DNA of 64,000 nucleotides from Opitutaceae bacterium UBA2377 (GCA_002344205.1 DDSZ01000025.1:19807-83806), one strand, 5' to 3'. Shown: positions 35,655 through 44,168, numbered from the stretch's first letter. Notes: generated from the sequence alone by a model not told the origin. A program made the numbers and translations.

Positions 35655-36497
35655 ATGATGACTCCAAGCCCCTTCATCCTTCTCCAACGGCTGGGTGCGG
35701 TTGCCGCCCTGGCCCTGTCCGCCTCCATCGGGCTGGCCCAAACGGCGGCCAGCGATCCCCAGGCCGTGCGCGTCCAGATTACCGAGGTCGGTTTGCTCCG
35801 CACCCTCGTCATGGTGGACGAGTCCGCGAGCGACTTGGAGCCGCATGTGATCAACGCCCTCCTGGCGCGCGACTTCAGCGTGTTCCAGGATGCCGACCTC
35901 TACAACGGCCGCATCACCTCGGCCGAGATGATGGCGGCCGGCGAGCGCGCCGAGGCGGACCTCGTGGTCTATGCCCGCGTGGAAGACCGCGTGAAGGACA
36001 AATACGGCGGCACCACCGTCTATGAGGCCCGCGCCGTCGTGCAGGCGGTCAACCGCGTCAACGGCGAGTCCCGCGCGATGCAGCCTACGCGGTGGATCGC
36101 CGGCCAGCGCTCGAGCAAGCCCGACCGCGCCCAGGAGTCCGCCCGCGAAAACGCCATCGCCAAGGGCGTGGACGCCGCGGTGGATTCCATCCTTGCCCGC
36201 GCCCACAAGATGATGGTGCACGAGGCCGTGATCGTGAACGTCTTCAGCGAAAGCGCCCTGCTCGCCATCATGGAATACATGGGCAAGATGGAGGGCGTCT
36301 ACCATGTGAAGCGCAAATCCTTCGACCGGCAGACCAACGAGGCGCTGATCGAGATCATCGGCGAGCCCCGCTCCCAGACCTTCTGGCGCGCCTACCTCGA
36401 AGGCCTGCCCAAGACCAAGGTCAACGTGCAGGTGACGCCCAACGACAAGCTGCACAGCAAGTATCCCGACTGGTTCCTGCCGCCCGCTGGCCGTTGA
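35655..36497 (+). CDS. secreted hypothetical protein with C-terminal domain shared by the next gene
   Basis: A 280-residue exported protein. The first 28 residues are a signal peptide (LGAVAALALSASIGLAQ). Residues 35-190 resemble envelope proteins that build from repeated alpha/beta units (ALLARDFSVFQDADLYNG, AEADLVVYARVEDRV). Residues 195-280 contain IMEYMGKMEGVYHVKRKSFDR and EIIGEPRSQTFWRAYLEGLP, nearly the same as the whole mature part of the following protein. No enzyme motif. It heads a run of three exported proteins leading into kinase K1, suggesting that these are periplasmic partners of the kinase sensor domains. Confidence 0.72.
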   Translation: MMTPSPFILLQRLGAVAALALSASIGLAQTAASDPQAVRVQITEVGLLRTLVMVDESASDLEPHVINALLARDFSVFQDADLYNGRITSAEMMAAGERAEADLVVYARVEDRVKDKYGGTTVYEARAVVQAVNRVNGESRAMQPTRWIAGQRSSKPDRAQESARENAIAKGVDAAVDSILARAHKMMVHEAVIVNVFSESALLAIMEYMGKMEGVYHVKRKSFDRQTNEALIEIIGEPRSQTFWRAYLEGLPKTKVNVQVTPNDKLHSKYPDWFLPPAGR

Positions 36498-36518
36498 ACC
36501 AACGACCACCATCACCCC

Positions 36519-36899
36519 ATGAAAGCCACCGCTTTCCTGTTTGCCGCCCTGCTCACGGGCTCCGCGCTCGGTGCCCGGAGCCATGAGGCGGACAAAGCCG
36601 CCGCTCCGGCCGAACTCGTGCATGTCGATGTGGTCATCGTCGATGTCCGGAGCGAAGGTCAGTTGCTCGTGATCATGGAGCATGTCGGAAAGATGGAGGG
36701 CGTGCACGACGTGAAGCGGAAAGCCTTCGATCGCAAAACCAAAGAGGGGCGCATCGAGATCATCGGCGAGCCCCGCATCCGGCAGACCTATCGCGCTTAC
36801 CTCGAGGCCATGCCAAAGACCAAAGTCAGCCTGAAAGCCAAGCCTGACGGCAAAGATCAGAAAAACCTGCCCGACTGGTTCAAACCCTCGGCCCCTTGA
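36519..36899 (+). CDS. small secreted protein, paralogue of the preceding C-terminal domain
   Basis: A 126-residue exported protein: signal peptide MKATAFLFAALLTGSALGA, then a single domain with IMEHVGKMEGVHDVKRKAFDR and IEIIGEPRIRQTYRAYLEAMP, ending NLPDWFKPSAP. It is a free-standing copy of the last 85 residues of the preceding protein, which ends YPDWFLPPAGR. The signal peptide is almost identical to that of the next gene, so two different cassette duplications have shaped this trio. Function unknown. Confidence 0.72.
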   Translation: MKATAFLFAALLTGSALGARSHEADKAAAPAELVHVDVVIVDVRSEGQLLVIMEHVGKMEGVHDVKRKAFDRKTKEGRIEIIGEPRIRQTYRAYLEAMPKTKVSLKAKPDGKDQKNLPDWFKPSAP

Positions 36900-36925
36900 A
36901 GTTCAGCCACAACCTACCTTCCCCC

Positions 36926-37699
36926 ATGAAAGCCACCGCCTTCCTTCTTCTCGCGCTCCTCACGGGCGCCACGCTCACCGCCCAGACCGCCGGCACCGGC
37001 AAGGTCGTCGCCGTCCCCGCGGCGCCGACCGACACCGCCCTGCCGGAGATCAAGCGGATCGATTTCAAGTCCGACCCGCACGCGATGGAATTCGCCAAGC
37101 AGGCCGGCTCGCAGGCGATCCGGGCGTGGATCGCCGAGTTCCTCGGCAAGCAGCTGGCGCCGAAAAACTACGCCGTCCTCCCCATCCGGGGCGACATTGA
37201 CGGCGGGTATTTTTCCGAGACCCTGAGCAGCGAGTTTGCCAACGCCGCGCTCGGCACGGAATACAGCCTCTACACCTCGGCGAACGATCCCATCCTCGAG
37301 ACGCTCAACAACGAGCTGATGGTGGCGACCGAGGACCGCGAGGACATCTTCGACCAGTCCACGATCCAGAAATACAACCGCGTCAACGTGCAGGGCCTGA
37401 TCATCGGCCGCGTGACCGGCATCCACCTCGTGCAGCTGCCCACCAAGGGCGGCATCCAGATCGAGGGCGAAGGCCGCGGCGTGCAGGTGCGCATCCTGTT
37501 GCGGGCCTATGAAAACTCGACCGGCCGCATCCTCTGGGGCGGCGAGCGGATCTTCTCGGTCGCGATGCCGACCGAGCAGTTTGTCGTTAAGCGCTCGTGG
37601 CTGATCAACGGCGCCATCTACGGCGCCGGCGCCATCGCGCTGCTGCTGCTGCTTTTCATCCTGCACCGGATGCTGCTCTCGTCCAACCGCCCGCGCTAG
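36926..37699 (+). CDS. exported CsgG/LpoB-like protein with C-terminal membrane anchor
   Basis: A 257-residue protein. The signal peptide MKATAFLLLALLTGATLTA sets the start (10 codons after an in-frame ATG that overlaps the previous stop). The core KNYAVLPIRGDIDGGYFSE, VQGLIIGRVTGIHLVQLP and RAYENSTGRILWGGERI resembles the anticodon-binding-like fold of CsgG/LpoB/FlgO proteins, an inference from pattern only. A C-terminal membrane helix (INGAIYGAGAIALLLLLFIL) ends with basic residues. It is followed 21 bp later by kinase K1 and is probably co-transcribed with it. Confidence 0.7.
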   Translation: MKATAFLLLALLTGATLTAQTAGTGKVVAVPAAPTDTALPEIKRIDFKSDPHAMEFAKQAGSQAIRAWIAEFLGKQLAPKNYAVLPIRGDIDGGYFSETLSSEFANAALGTEYSLYTSANDPILETLNNELMVATEDREDIFDQSTIQKYNRVNVQGLIIGRVTGIHLVQLPTKGGIQIEGEGRGVQVRILLRAYENSTGRILWGGERIFSVAMPTEQFVVKRSWLINGAIYGAGAIALLLLLFILHRMLLSSNRPR

Positions 37700-37720
37700 G
37701 CCACCCAGGGATCGCCGTCC

Positions 37721-39637
37721 ATGGACGACCTCGACCTCGGCACGACGATCAAGGGCTTTGTCCCCGGCCAGAAAGTCTTCAACCGCTACACGCTGACGAA
37801 GATCCTCGGCCGGGGCGGCATGGGCGTGGTGTGGCTCGCGCGGGACGGCGAACTCGAGCGCGACGTGGCGCTCAAGTTTTTGCCCGAGGTGGTGGCGATG
37901 GACCAGCAGTCGCTCTATGAATTGAAGCGCGAAACCCGGCGCAGCCTGGAGCTCACGCACCCGCATATCGTGCGGATCTACGACTTTGTGCAGGACAGCC
38001 GCACGGCGGCCATTTCCATGGAATATGTGGCCGGTGACACCTTGGCCGCACGGAAGCTGGCGCAGCCCAATCATTGTTTCAGTCCGGAAGAACTGGGCGA
38101 GTGGCTGGAGCAGTTGGCCGGTGCCCTGGATTACGCCCACCAGAAGGCGCAGGTGGTGCACCGCGACCTGAAGCCGGCCAACCTGATGATCGATGCGCGG
38201 GGTGATCTGAAAATCGCCGACTTCGGGATTGCGGCGAGCGTGAGCGACAGTGTCTCGCGGGTTTCCCAGCAGGCCGGCTCCTCGGGCACGCCCGTTTACA
38301 TGAGCCCGCAGCAGATGATGGGGGAGAAACCGGCGGTGGCTGATGATGTCTATGCGCTGGGCGCGACACTTTACGACCTGCTCACCGGCAAGCCGCCGTT
38401 CCACTCCGGCAACATCATGATGCAGGTGCTCAACAAGACGGCACCGGATTTGAACGAGCGGCGGCAGGCCGCCGGCGCGAAGCCTGTCCCGGCGGCGTGG
38501 GCTCAGACCATCGCCGCCTGTTTGGCGAAGGAGCCGGCGGAGCGGCCGTCGGGTATCGGCGAGCTTGTTAAGCGGTTGCGCGGCGCCTCAGATCAACCGG
38601 GGCGGTCACCGGCCGCACCGTCGGGCGTGGCGGGAGACGGTCAGTCTTCCTCACCGCCATCGAAATCCATGCCGGCCACAATCCAAGCGGAGCCGGTGGC
38701 CGCGACTTCACTGCCGCCGGGGCCCAGTCTGCGACAATCAATCTTTGCCGTTTTGGGCGTGGCCGGCGCCATGGCGATCACCTGTTTTCTGGTGCAGGGC
38801 CCGCACGGGATATTTATTGTCGCCAGCTTGGCCGCCCTGGGGCTTTTTGCCATCCAGAACGTCTGCGCCTGGCCCATGAAATTGGTGCTTCCGGCATACT
38901 TGGTCTGGGTGTTCATGACCCGTGCGGACGACGCCAGAGAGCTGGTTATCGCGGCGACGACCTGTCTGCTTCTGCTGTTTGGATTCGTGACCTGGCTTCG
39001 TGGCCCGCGAGCGGGGTCGCGCAGCCATTTGCCCGTGACCGGCTTTGGCATGGGGTGGCGTGTGCTCCTGCTGAGTATGGTTGGTTTGATGGCGGCCCTG
39101 CTGTCGCTGAAGCTCTATGGGATCGGGCGAGATGGTTACTTGCCGGATTCGATCTGGCATGGCGCCGCGGTCTTTGCCTGGCTTGGGCTCGGGCTTGCGG
39201 TGTGGAAAAAAATCGAATGCTGGCCCGTCTGGCTGATCGGAGAGACGCTGGGCTTTTTTATGCAAGCCAGGGCGCAGTCGAATTTGGCCATCCCGGGCAC
39301 GATATTTTGTCTTGTGTGCGCCATAATCATCTGGGGCTGGCGGCAGTGGCATCTTGCCATGGACGCTGACGGAAATTTGAAGTCCATGGCCGTGTCTTCT
39401 GGGTCTCCGCTGAACACGGCCGAGCGGATTAGGCTCAGGGTGCTCGCCCTGCTCGTTGCCCTGTTGCCTGCGGCGTTCAGCGGCGTGCTGTTCGGCAGTT
39501 TTGTCGTGTATTTCGCGGACTGGCCGCTGAGCGACAATATGACCGGGGTTATTGTGCTTTGCATTTTGGCCTCGTGGATGCCGCTCAGTTGGGTGGCGAG
39601 CCAATGGCTGCGGCGCAAACCGCGCCTGCAGGCATGA
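37721..39637 (+). CDS. Ser/Thr protein kinase K1 with PnuC-like membrane domain
   Basis: A 638-residue Hanks kinase. Residues 12-23 are the island's shared GFVPGQKVFNRY motif. Gly loop GRGGMGVV (30-37), Lys52 in VALKF, Glu71 in KRETRR, catalytic HRDLKPANL (147-155), DFG 167-169. The P+1 region reads GTPVYMSPQQ, so the APE Glu is Gln. A Pro-rich linker leads to about eight membrane helices from residue 335. Two repeats there (QNVCAWPMKLVLP ... GFVTWLRG and KKIECWPVWLIGE ... GWRQWH) look like the WP...GW pattern of PnuC nicotinamide riboside transporters. The kinase is cytoplasmic; the membrane half may sense or carry a ligand. Confidence 0.9.
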   Translation: MDDLDLGTTIKGFVPGQKVFNRYTLTKILGRGGMGVVWLARDGELERDVALKFLPEVVAMDQQSLYELKRETRRSLELTHPHIVRIYDFVQDSRTAAISMEYVAGDTLAARKLAQPNHCFSPEELGEWLEQLAGALDYAHQKAQVVHRDLKPANLMIDARGDLKIADFGIAASVSDSVSRVSQQAGSSGTPVYMSPQQMMGEKPAVADDVYALGATLYDLLTGKPPFHSGNIMMQVLNKTAPDLNERRQAAGAKPVPAAWAQTIAACLAKEPAERPSGIGELVKRLRGASDQPGRSPAAPSGVAGDGQSSSPPSKSMPATIQAEPVAATSLPPGPSLRQSIFAVLGVAGAMAITCFLVQGPHGIFIVASLAALGLFAIQNVCAWPMKLVLPAYLVWVFMTRADDARELVIAATTCLLLLFGFVTWLRGPRAGSRSHLPVTGFGMGWRVLLLSMVGLMAALLSLKLYGIGRDGYLPDSIWHGAAVFAWLGLGLAVWKKIECWPVWLIGETLGFFMQARAQSNLAIPGTIFCLVCAIIIWGWRQWHLAMDADGNLKSMAVSSGSPLNTAERIRLRVLALLVALLPAAFSGVLFGSFVVYFADWPLSDNMTGVIVLCILASWMPLSWVASQWLRRKPRLQA

Positions 39638-39879
39638 AAACCATTGACGGAGCCGGTCTGAATTCCAGTTTGCAAATTCCGCGCCCAATCCTTTTCCGCT
39701 GCATCAGCCGGCCTCGTGATCCGGAAATTCACGGCGCGCGGCACGCAAGGTTAACGACTTTCCCGCAGTCCTGATCACGTTTCCCTCTTCCGCCAAAAAA
39801 TCCGAATTTATCGAAGCCAAGACCGCGAACATCCGGCCGAACAATCATCGGGCTCCACCATCCCAATACTGAACCTTCC
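39638..39879. other. gap between kinases K1 and K2
   Basis: A 242-bp non-coding stretch. It holds no open frame of protein-like composition and no clear terminator. A GG-N10-GC arrangement in CGGCGCGCGGCACGCA is too far from the sigma-54 consensus to call. A separate K2 promoter probably lies in the AT-richer part near 39780-39830. Confidence 0.4.
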
Positions 39880-42351
39880 ATGGACGACCTCGACCTCGGC
39901 GCGACGATCAAGGGCTTCATTCCGGGCCAGAAAGTCTTCAACCGCTACACGCTGACGAAGATCCTCGGCCGGGGCGGCATGGGCGTCGTGTGGCTGGCGC
40001 GGGACGGGGAACTTGAGCGCGACGTGGCGCTCAAGTTCCTGCCGGAGGTGGTGGCGCTCGACAAGGAGTCGCTGGACGAACTCAAGCGTGAGACCCGGCG
40101 CAACCTGGAGCTTACGCATCCCCACATCGTGCGGATATACGATTTCGTGTCGGACGGGCGCAGCGCGGCCATCTCGATGGAGTATGTGAACGGCGCCTCG
40201 CTTTCCGCGCTGAAGACGGAGCAGCCGGACAAGATTTTCCCGGTGGCCAGGCTGGCCGTCTGGGTGGCGCAGATCTGCGAGGCCCTGGAGTATGCCCACA
40301 CGAAGGCGAAGATCGTGCACCGGGACATCAAGCCGGCGAACCTCATGGTGGATGCGCGGGGCGAGATCAAGGTGACGGACTTCGGTATCGCGCGCTCGAT
40401 CTCGGACAGCGTGTCGCGCGTTTCGGCGCAGGCCGGCAGCAGCGGCACGCCGGTTTACATGAGCCCGCAGCAGATGATGGGCGAGAAGGCGGCGGTGAGT
40501 GACGACGTGTATGCGCTCGGCGCCACCCTCTACGAATTGCTGACGGGCAAGCCGCCGTTTCACACCGGCAACATCATCGTGCAGGTGCAGAACAAGGTGC
40601 CGCCGACAATCGCCGCCCGCCGGGAGGAGCTCGGTGTTAAAGGCGACCCGGTGCCGGCACACTGGGAAGCGGCGATCGCCGCCTGCCTCGCGAAGGAGCC
40701 CGGCGACCGGCCCAAGGACATGGCGACGCTGGCCAAGCTGCTCAGCGCGACCGCCCGGCCTGCAAAGGGAGAAGACCAGCACACGTCGCTGTTTCTCAGT
40801 GTCGAAGAGATGGTGACGGGCGGTCCCATGAAGGTGACGCGCCGGCGTGGTGCCATGACGCTGTTGGAGGAGATTCAAGTGCCGCATGGTGTCCGGTCGG
40901 GCACGATTCTCCGGGTGCCGCGCCTCGGTGAACCCGGCCAATACGGCGGCGAACCCGGCGACCTGCTCGTCACCGTGCAGTTGCGGGAAGCCGGGGTGCC
41001 CCGGCCGGCGGATCCCTTTGATGCCTTCAAGGAGGTTTTCGACCGGAACAGTTCAGCGACACAGCCGGGCCAGGCATTAGGCGCAGAGCCAACCTTGGTT
41101 CCGATTGCTCCGGCGTCACGGGCATGGCCGGTCCTGACCTGCTCGGCGGTCATGCTGGTGGCGGTCATCGCGAGTCTGCTCGGGGTATGGGATAACATGG
41201 ATGGGGAGAAGTGGCGCTGGTATGATTACAGCGCCCTGTTCCTCTGGGCCGCGGCCACGGCGTTCATGGGCAGTTGGGCGACGGCAGGCCTGATGGCCCG
41301 GAGTTGCTGGCTGGTGTTTCTGGCGGGAGGGCTGCTGACCAGCGTCGCCTACATGGAGACCGGTGTTTACCTGAACGCGCATGAGGTGCACCGGCACGGT
41401 TCCCTGATGCTGGCGTTTCAATTCGTCGGAGGTTCCGTTTTTGGCCTGATTTTGGGTGGTGTGAACAGCCTGATCTTGGGTCGGATGGATGGAGCAAGGC
41501 GCCAGCCCGGCTTGGAGCTGTTCATCGGGCTTGGTGGTGGCCTGGCCGTGACGGTGGCGGCCTTTGTGATCCAACCCACGTCCGCCAAGGAGAGCTTCGA
41601 TATGGGCCTCCATTCATGGGTGGTGGCCGGTGGTCTCGTTTGGCTCCAGACGCTGCGGCTGCTGCTGGTGCGCGCGCCGGCCAAACCTGCGGCCAAACCA
41701 TCGCGCTGGTGGATGGCCGCGGCTGCCGTAATCTTCACCGCGGGTTTTGGGGGTTGGTATGTAGGGCTGCTCCGACCATTGCAGGATCCGGCGGCAATGC
41801 CTAAAAATTGGGATCCGGCTGCGCTGGACGCCATGCATGCGATCGAGGTGCCCGCAGATTCCACGGTCCCGGGGAAGAGTGACCCGGCCTACCGCGACGG
41901 GTTTCAGCCCGATGACGATTCGAAGGCGATGGTCCGACCTCCGGAGGAGCAAGAGCGTCAGCAGATTGAGGTGGAGAAGGCGAGAGTCGTTGATGCTCGC
42001 GTAGAAATAAGCGCCCGCACGACATCTTCAGGAGCGGTTGCTTTGGAAAAGTCTCCCTCGAAGCTGAATAACAACGCGCCGGATAGCGGCACAGCGAATG
42101 AACCCCTTCGTTCTTTTGTAGCTGACGTCAGTGTTGCAGGAGTCTTCTGGGGGAATCCGGTCCGAGTTGTGATCAATGGACGCACCTTCCGTCTCGGCGA
42201 CATCGTGGACCAAGATGGTAAAATTGTCCTTCTGGGTGCCGATCCCGAAAAAAAAGACTATAACCTTCCAAGATCGCGCCGGCGCAACGCTGACGAAGAA
42301 ACTGTAGTTTCAATGTCAGTCCGTTGGCGGCCGTTTTGTTTCTTGCGGTGA
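39880..42351 (+). CDS. Ser/Thr protein kinase K2 with DnaJ-C-like and GspB-C-like modules, probable frameshift near 3' end
   Basis: An 823-residue Hanks kinase with the same landmarks as K1 (K52, E71, HRD 147-149, DFG 167-169, SPQ for APE). Residues 299-370 look like the C-terminal domain of DnaJ (LFLSVEEMVTGGPMKV, IQVPHGVRSGTILRVPRLG, GGEPGDLLVTV). About six to eight membrane helices follow from 414 to 630, then a periplasmic tail. That tail (VINGRTFRLGDIVDQDGK) resembles the GspB-like protein's C-terminus. At A8 (42248-42255) the reading switches to an Arg-rich ending; one base fewer would give TITFQDRAGATLTKKL and a stop at 42305-42307, matching the GspB-like ending. Confidence 0.88.
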   Translation: MDDLDLGATIKGFIPGQKVFNRYTLTKILGRGGMGVVWLARDGELERDVALKFLPEVVALDKESLDELKRETRRNLELTHPHIVRIYDFVSDGRSAAISMEYVNGASLSALKTEQPDKIFPVARLAVWVAQICEALEYAHTKAKIVHRDIKPANLMVDARGEIKVTDFGIARSISDSVSRVSAQAGSSGTPVYMSPQQMMGEKAAVSDDVYALGATLYELLTGKPPFHTGNIIVQVQNKVPPTIAARREELGVKGDPVPAHWEAAIAACLAKEPGDRPKDMATLAKLLSATARPAKGEDQHTSLFLSVEEMVTGGPMKVTRRRGAMTLLEEIQVPHGVRSGTILRVPRLGEPGQYGGEPGDLLVTVQLREAGVPRPADPFDAFKEVFDRNSSATQPGQALGAEPTLVPIAPASRAWPVLTCSAVMLVAVIASLLGVWDNMDGEKWRWYDYSALFLWAAATAFMGSWATAGLMARSCWLVFLAGGLLTSVAYMETGVYLNAHEVHRHGSLMLAFQFVGGSVFGLILGGVNSLILGRMDGARRQPGLELFIGLGGGLAVTVAAFVIQPTSAKESFDMGLHSWVVAGGLVWLQTLRLLLVRAPAKPAAKPSRWWMAAAAVIFTAGFGGWYVGLLRPLQDPAAMPKNWDPAALDAMHAIEVPADSTVPGKSDPAYRDGFQPDDDSKAMVRPPEEQERQQIEVEKARVVDARVEISARTTSSGAVALEKSPSKLNNNAPDSGTANEPLRSFVADVSVAGVFWGNPVRVVINGRTFRLGDIVDQDGKIVLLGADPEKKDYNLPRSRRRNADEETVVSMSVRWRPFCFLR

Positions 42352-42357
42352 GAGACG

Positions 42358-44016
42358 TCAGCGCAACCCGGCCTTGACGCCCGCAGCCGTGAGCACGGGA
42401 TCGTCGGCCTCCATGGCGAGACGCTGGACGACGTTGCGGAGTTCGCGGACGTTGCCAGGCCAGGGGTGCTTCTGGAGAACGGCAATGGCGTCGGGCGCGA
42501 AGCGGACGGCGGCGAGACCGTTCTCCGCGCAGAACTGGTCGAGGAAGTGGCGGGCGAGGACCGGAATGTCGTCGGGATGGTCGCGCAGCGGGGGCACGGC
42601 GACGGTGGCGACCTCGAGCCGGTAGAGCAGGTCCTCGCGGAAGTTGCCGGCGCGCACCTCGGCGCGGAGATCGCGGTTGGTCGCGGCGAGGATGCGCACG
42701 TCCACCTTGGTCACGCGTTCGCTGCCGATGCGCTCGACTTCGCCGGACTCGAGGGCGCGGAGCAGCTTGGACTGGACGGGCAGGGGCAGCTCGCCGATTT
42801 CGTCGAGGAAAAGCGTGCCGCCGTGCGCGAGCTGGAACTTGCCCTGGTGGTCGCTCTTCGCATCGGTGAAGGCTCCCTTCACGTGGCCGAAGAGTTCGCT
42901 CTCCATGAGCGCGTGCGGGATGGCGGCGCAGTTGACCTTGATGAAGCGCTGTTTCGCGCGGGGGCTGTGGTCGTGCAGGTATTGGGCGACAACCTCCTTG
43001 CCGCTGCCGGTCTCGCCGGCGATGAGCACGGTGGCCTTGGTGCGGGCGATGCGGTCGAGCCGGGTGCGGAGGGCGGTGAGGGCGGGGCTGTCGCCGAGCA
43101 GGCCGGAGGCGGCGGCGGTGCGCTTGCGGAGGGTGTCGTTTTCGCGGCGCAGGGTGGAGAGTTCCTGACTGCGCTGGCGGCCGCGGGGCCAGAGCCGCAT
43201 GGCGGCGTTGAGCAGGAGCCGGTCGGCGGTGGAAAATTCCTCCCAGCCGGCGGCGCGCAGGAGCACGACGACGGAGGCGCCGTCGCCGGTCGCGGTGGGC
43301 AGCGGGCAGACGAGGAAGTTCCAGGCCCCGAGCTTTTGTTGGTAGCGGCCGAGGTCGGCGGCGGTGTAGGTGGCGGCCTCGGGCAACTGGCGGAACTTGT
43401 CGAGCAGGTAGGGGGCGAACTTCGGCACACCTTTTACCTTTTCCGCCGCGGCACTGAAGAGGAGCTGGTCGTCGGGCGAGTAATACTGGGCGACCGCAGC
43501 GCGGACGCCTTCCAGCAGGAGGTCGAGCAGGAGCCGGTCGGCTTCATCCGGGGCGATGCCCTCGGTCACGCGGAAGCACAGGTGGTAGAGCGCGGCGAGG
43601 TGGCGCTCCTGTCGCGGGTCGGGCAGGGCGGCGCGCGCGCGGTGCGTTTCCATCAGCGGATTGGCGCTGCCATCCGATATTTGTGAGGGAGTGGACACCG
43701 GGCGGACAAACCCGGCGGCAAACTCGAGCTCGACCGCGCCGATTTTGATCCGGTCGCCGGGCTGGAGGGTGGCCTCCCGGCGGGGCACGCCGCTGACCTG
43801 GACGCCGTTGCGGCTCTTCAGGTCACGGAGCGTGACCTGATTGGGGCTGACGCTGATCTCGGCATGCCGGCGCGAGACCGAAGGGTCGTCGAGCACGATG
43901 GCATTTTCGCGGGAGCGACCGAGGGTGACCGTGGCCCCGGTTTCGAGCGGAAAATTCGCCACGGGCCGTCCGTGCCGCAGCAGCACGAGCGTGGGATTTT
44001 GGATGGCGCGCAGCAT
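42358..44016 (-). CDS. FHA-domain sigma-54-dependent transcriptional activator without a DNA-binding domain
   Basis: A 552-residue activator. Residues 25-100 are FHA (VTLGRSRENAIVLDDPSVSR, DLKSRNGVQVSGVPR). Residues 130-300 are a GAF-like middle domain. The AAA+ domain follows: GETGSGKEV (about 334-342), KGAFTDAKSDHQGKFQLA near 377 where the sigma-54 contact loop GAFTGA is GAFTDA, TLFLDEIGELPLPVQSKLL near 400, LAATNRDLRAEV. The protein stops just after the lid (WPGNVRELRNVVQRLAME, ending AGVKAGLR), so the usual Fis-type HTH is missing. It would respond to a phosphorylated partner and act from solution. It lies in the middle of the island. Confidence 0.9.
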   Translation of the reverse strand: MLRAIQNPTLVLLRHGRPVANFPLETGATVTLGRSRENAIVLDDPSVSRRHAEISVSPNQVTLRDLKSRNGVQVSGVPRREATLQPGDRIKIGAVELEFAAGFVRPVSTPSQISDGSANPLMETHRARAALPDPRQERHLAALYHLCFRVTEGIAPDEADRLLLDLLLEGVRAAVAQYYSPDDQLLFSAAAEKVKGVPKFAPYLLDKFRQLPEAATYTAADLGRYQQKLGAWNFLVCPLPTATGDGASVVVLLRAAGWEEFSTADRLLLNAAMRLWPRGRQRSQELSTLRRENDTLRKRTAAASGLLGDSPALTALRTRLDRIARTKATVLIAGETGSGKEVVAQYLHDHSPRAKQRFIKVNCAAIPHALMESELFGHVKGAFTDAKSDHQGKFQLAHGGTLFLDEIGELPLPVQSKLLRALESGEVERIGSERVTKVDVRILAATNRDLRAEVRAGNFREDLLYRLEVATVAVPPLRDHPDDIPVLARHFLDQFCAENGLAAVRFAPDAIAVLQKHPWPGNVRELRNVVQRLAMEADDPVLTAAGVKAGLR

Positions 44017-44168
44017 CGGGCGGGAGGATGAAACGAGCGCAGAGGAGAATTAAAGGGAAATATTTGACCCGACGATATTTTACGGGTTGCCCAATTCCGT
44101 GCGGCGCACTGGATTCGATGACATGCGAAAAACGCAATTTGGCCGCCCCACGCCAGATTTCCTGCAAG

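Noticed and set aside
39750..39770. GG-N10-GC sequence before kinase K2
   Set aside because: The boxes CGGCGCG and ACGC match the consensus poorly; likely chance in GC-rich sequence.
44134..44147. Minus-strand GG-N10-GC sequence before the FHA-sigma54 gene
   Set aside because: Spacing fits but the -24 box (GGGGCGG) departs too far from TTGGCACG to call a promoter.
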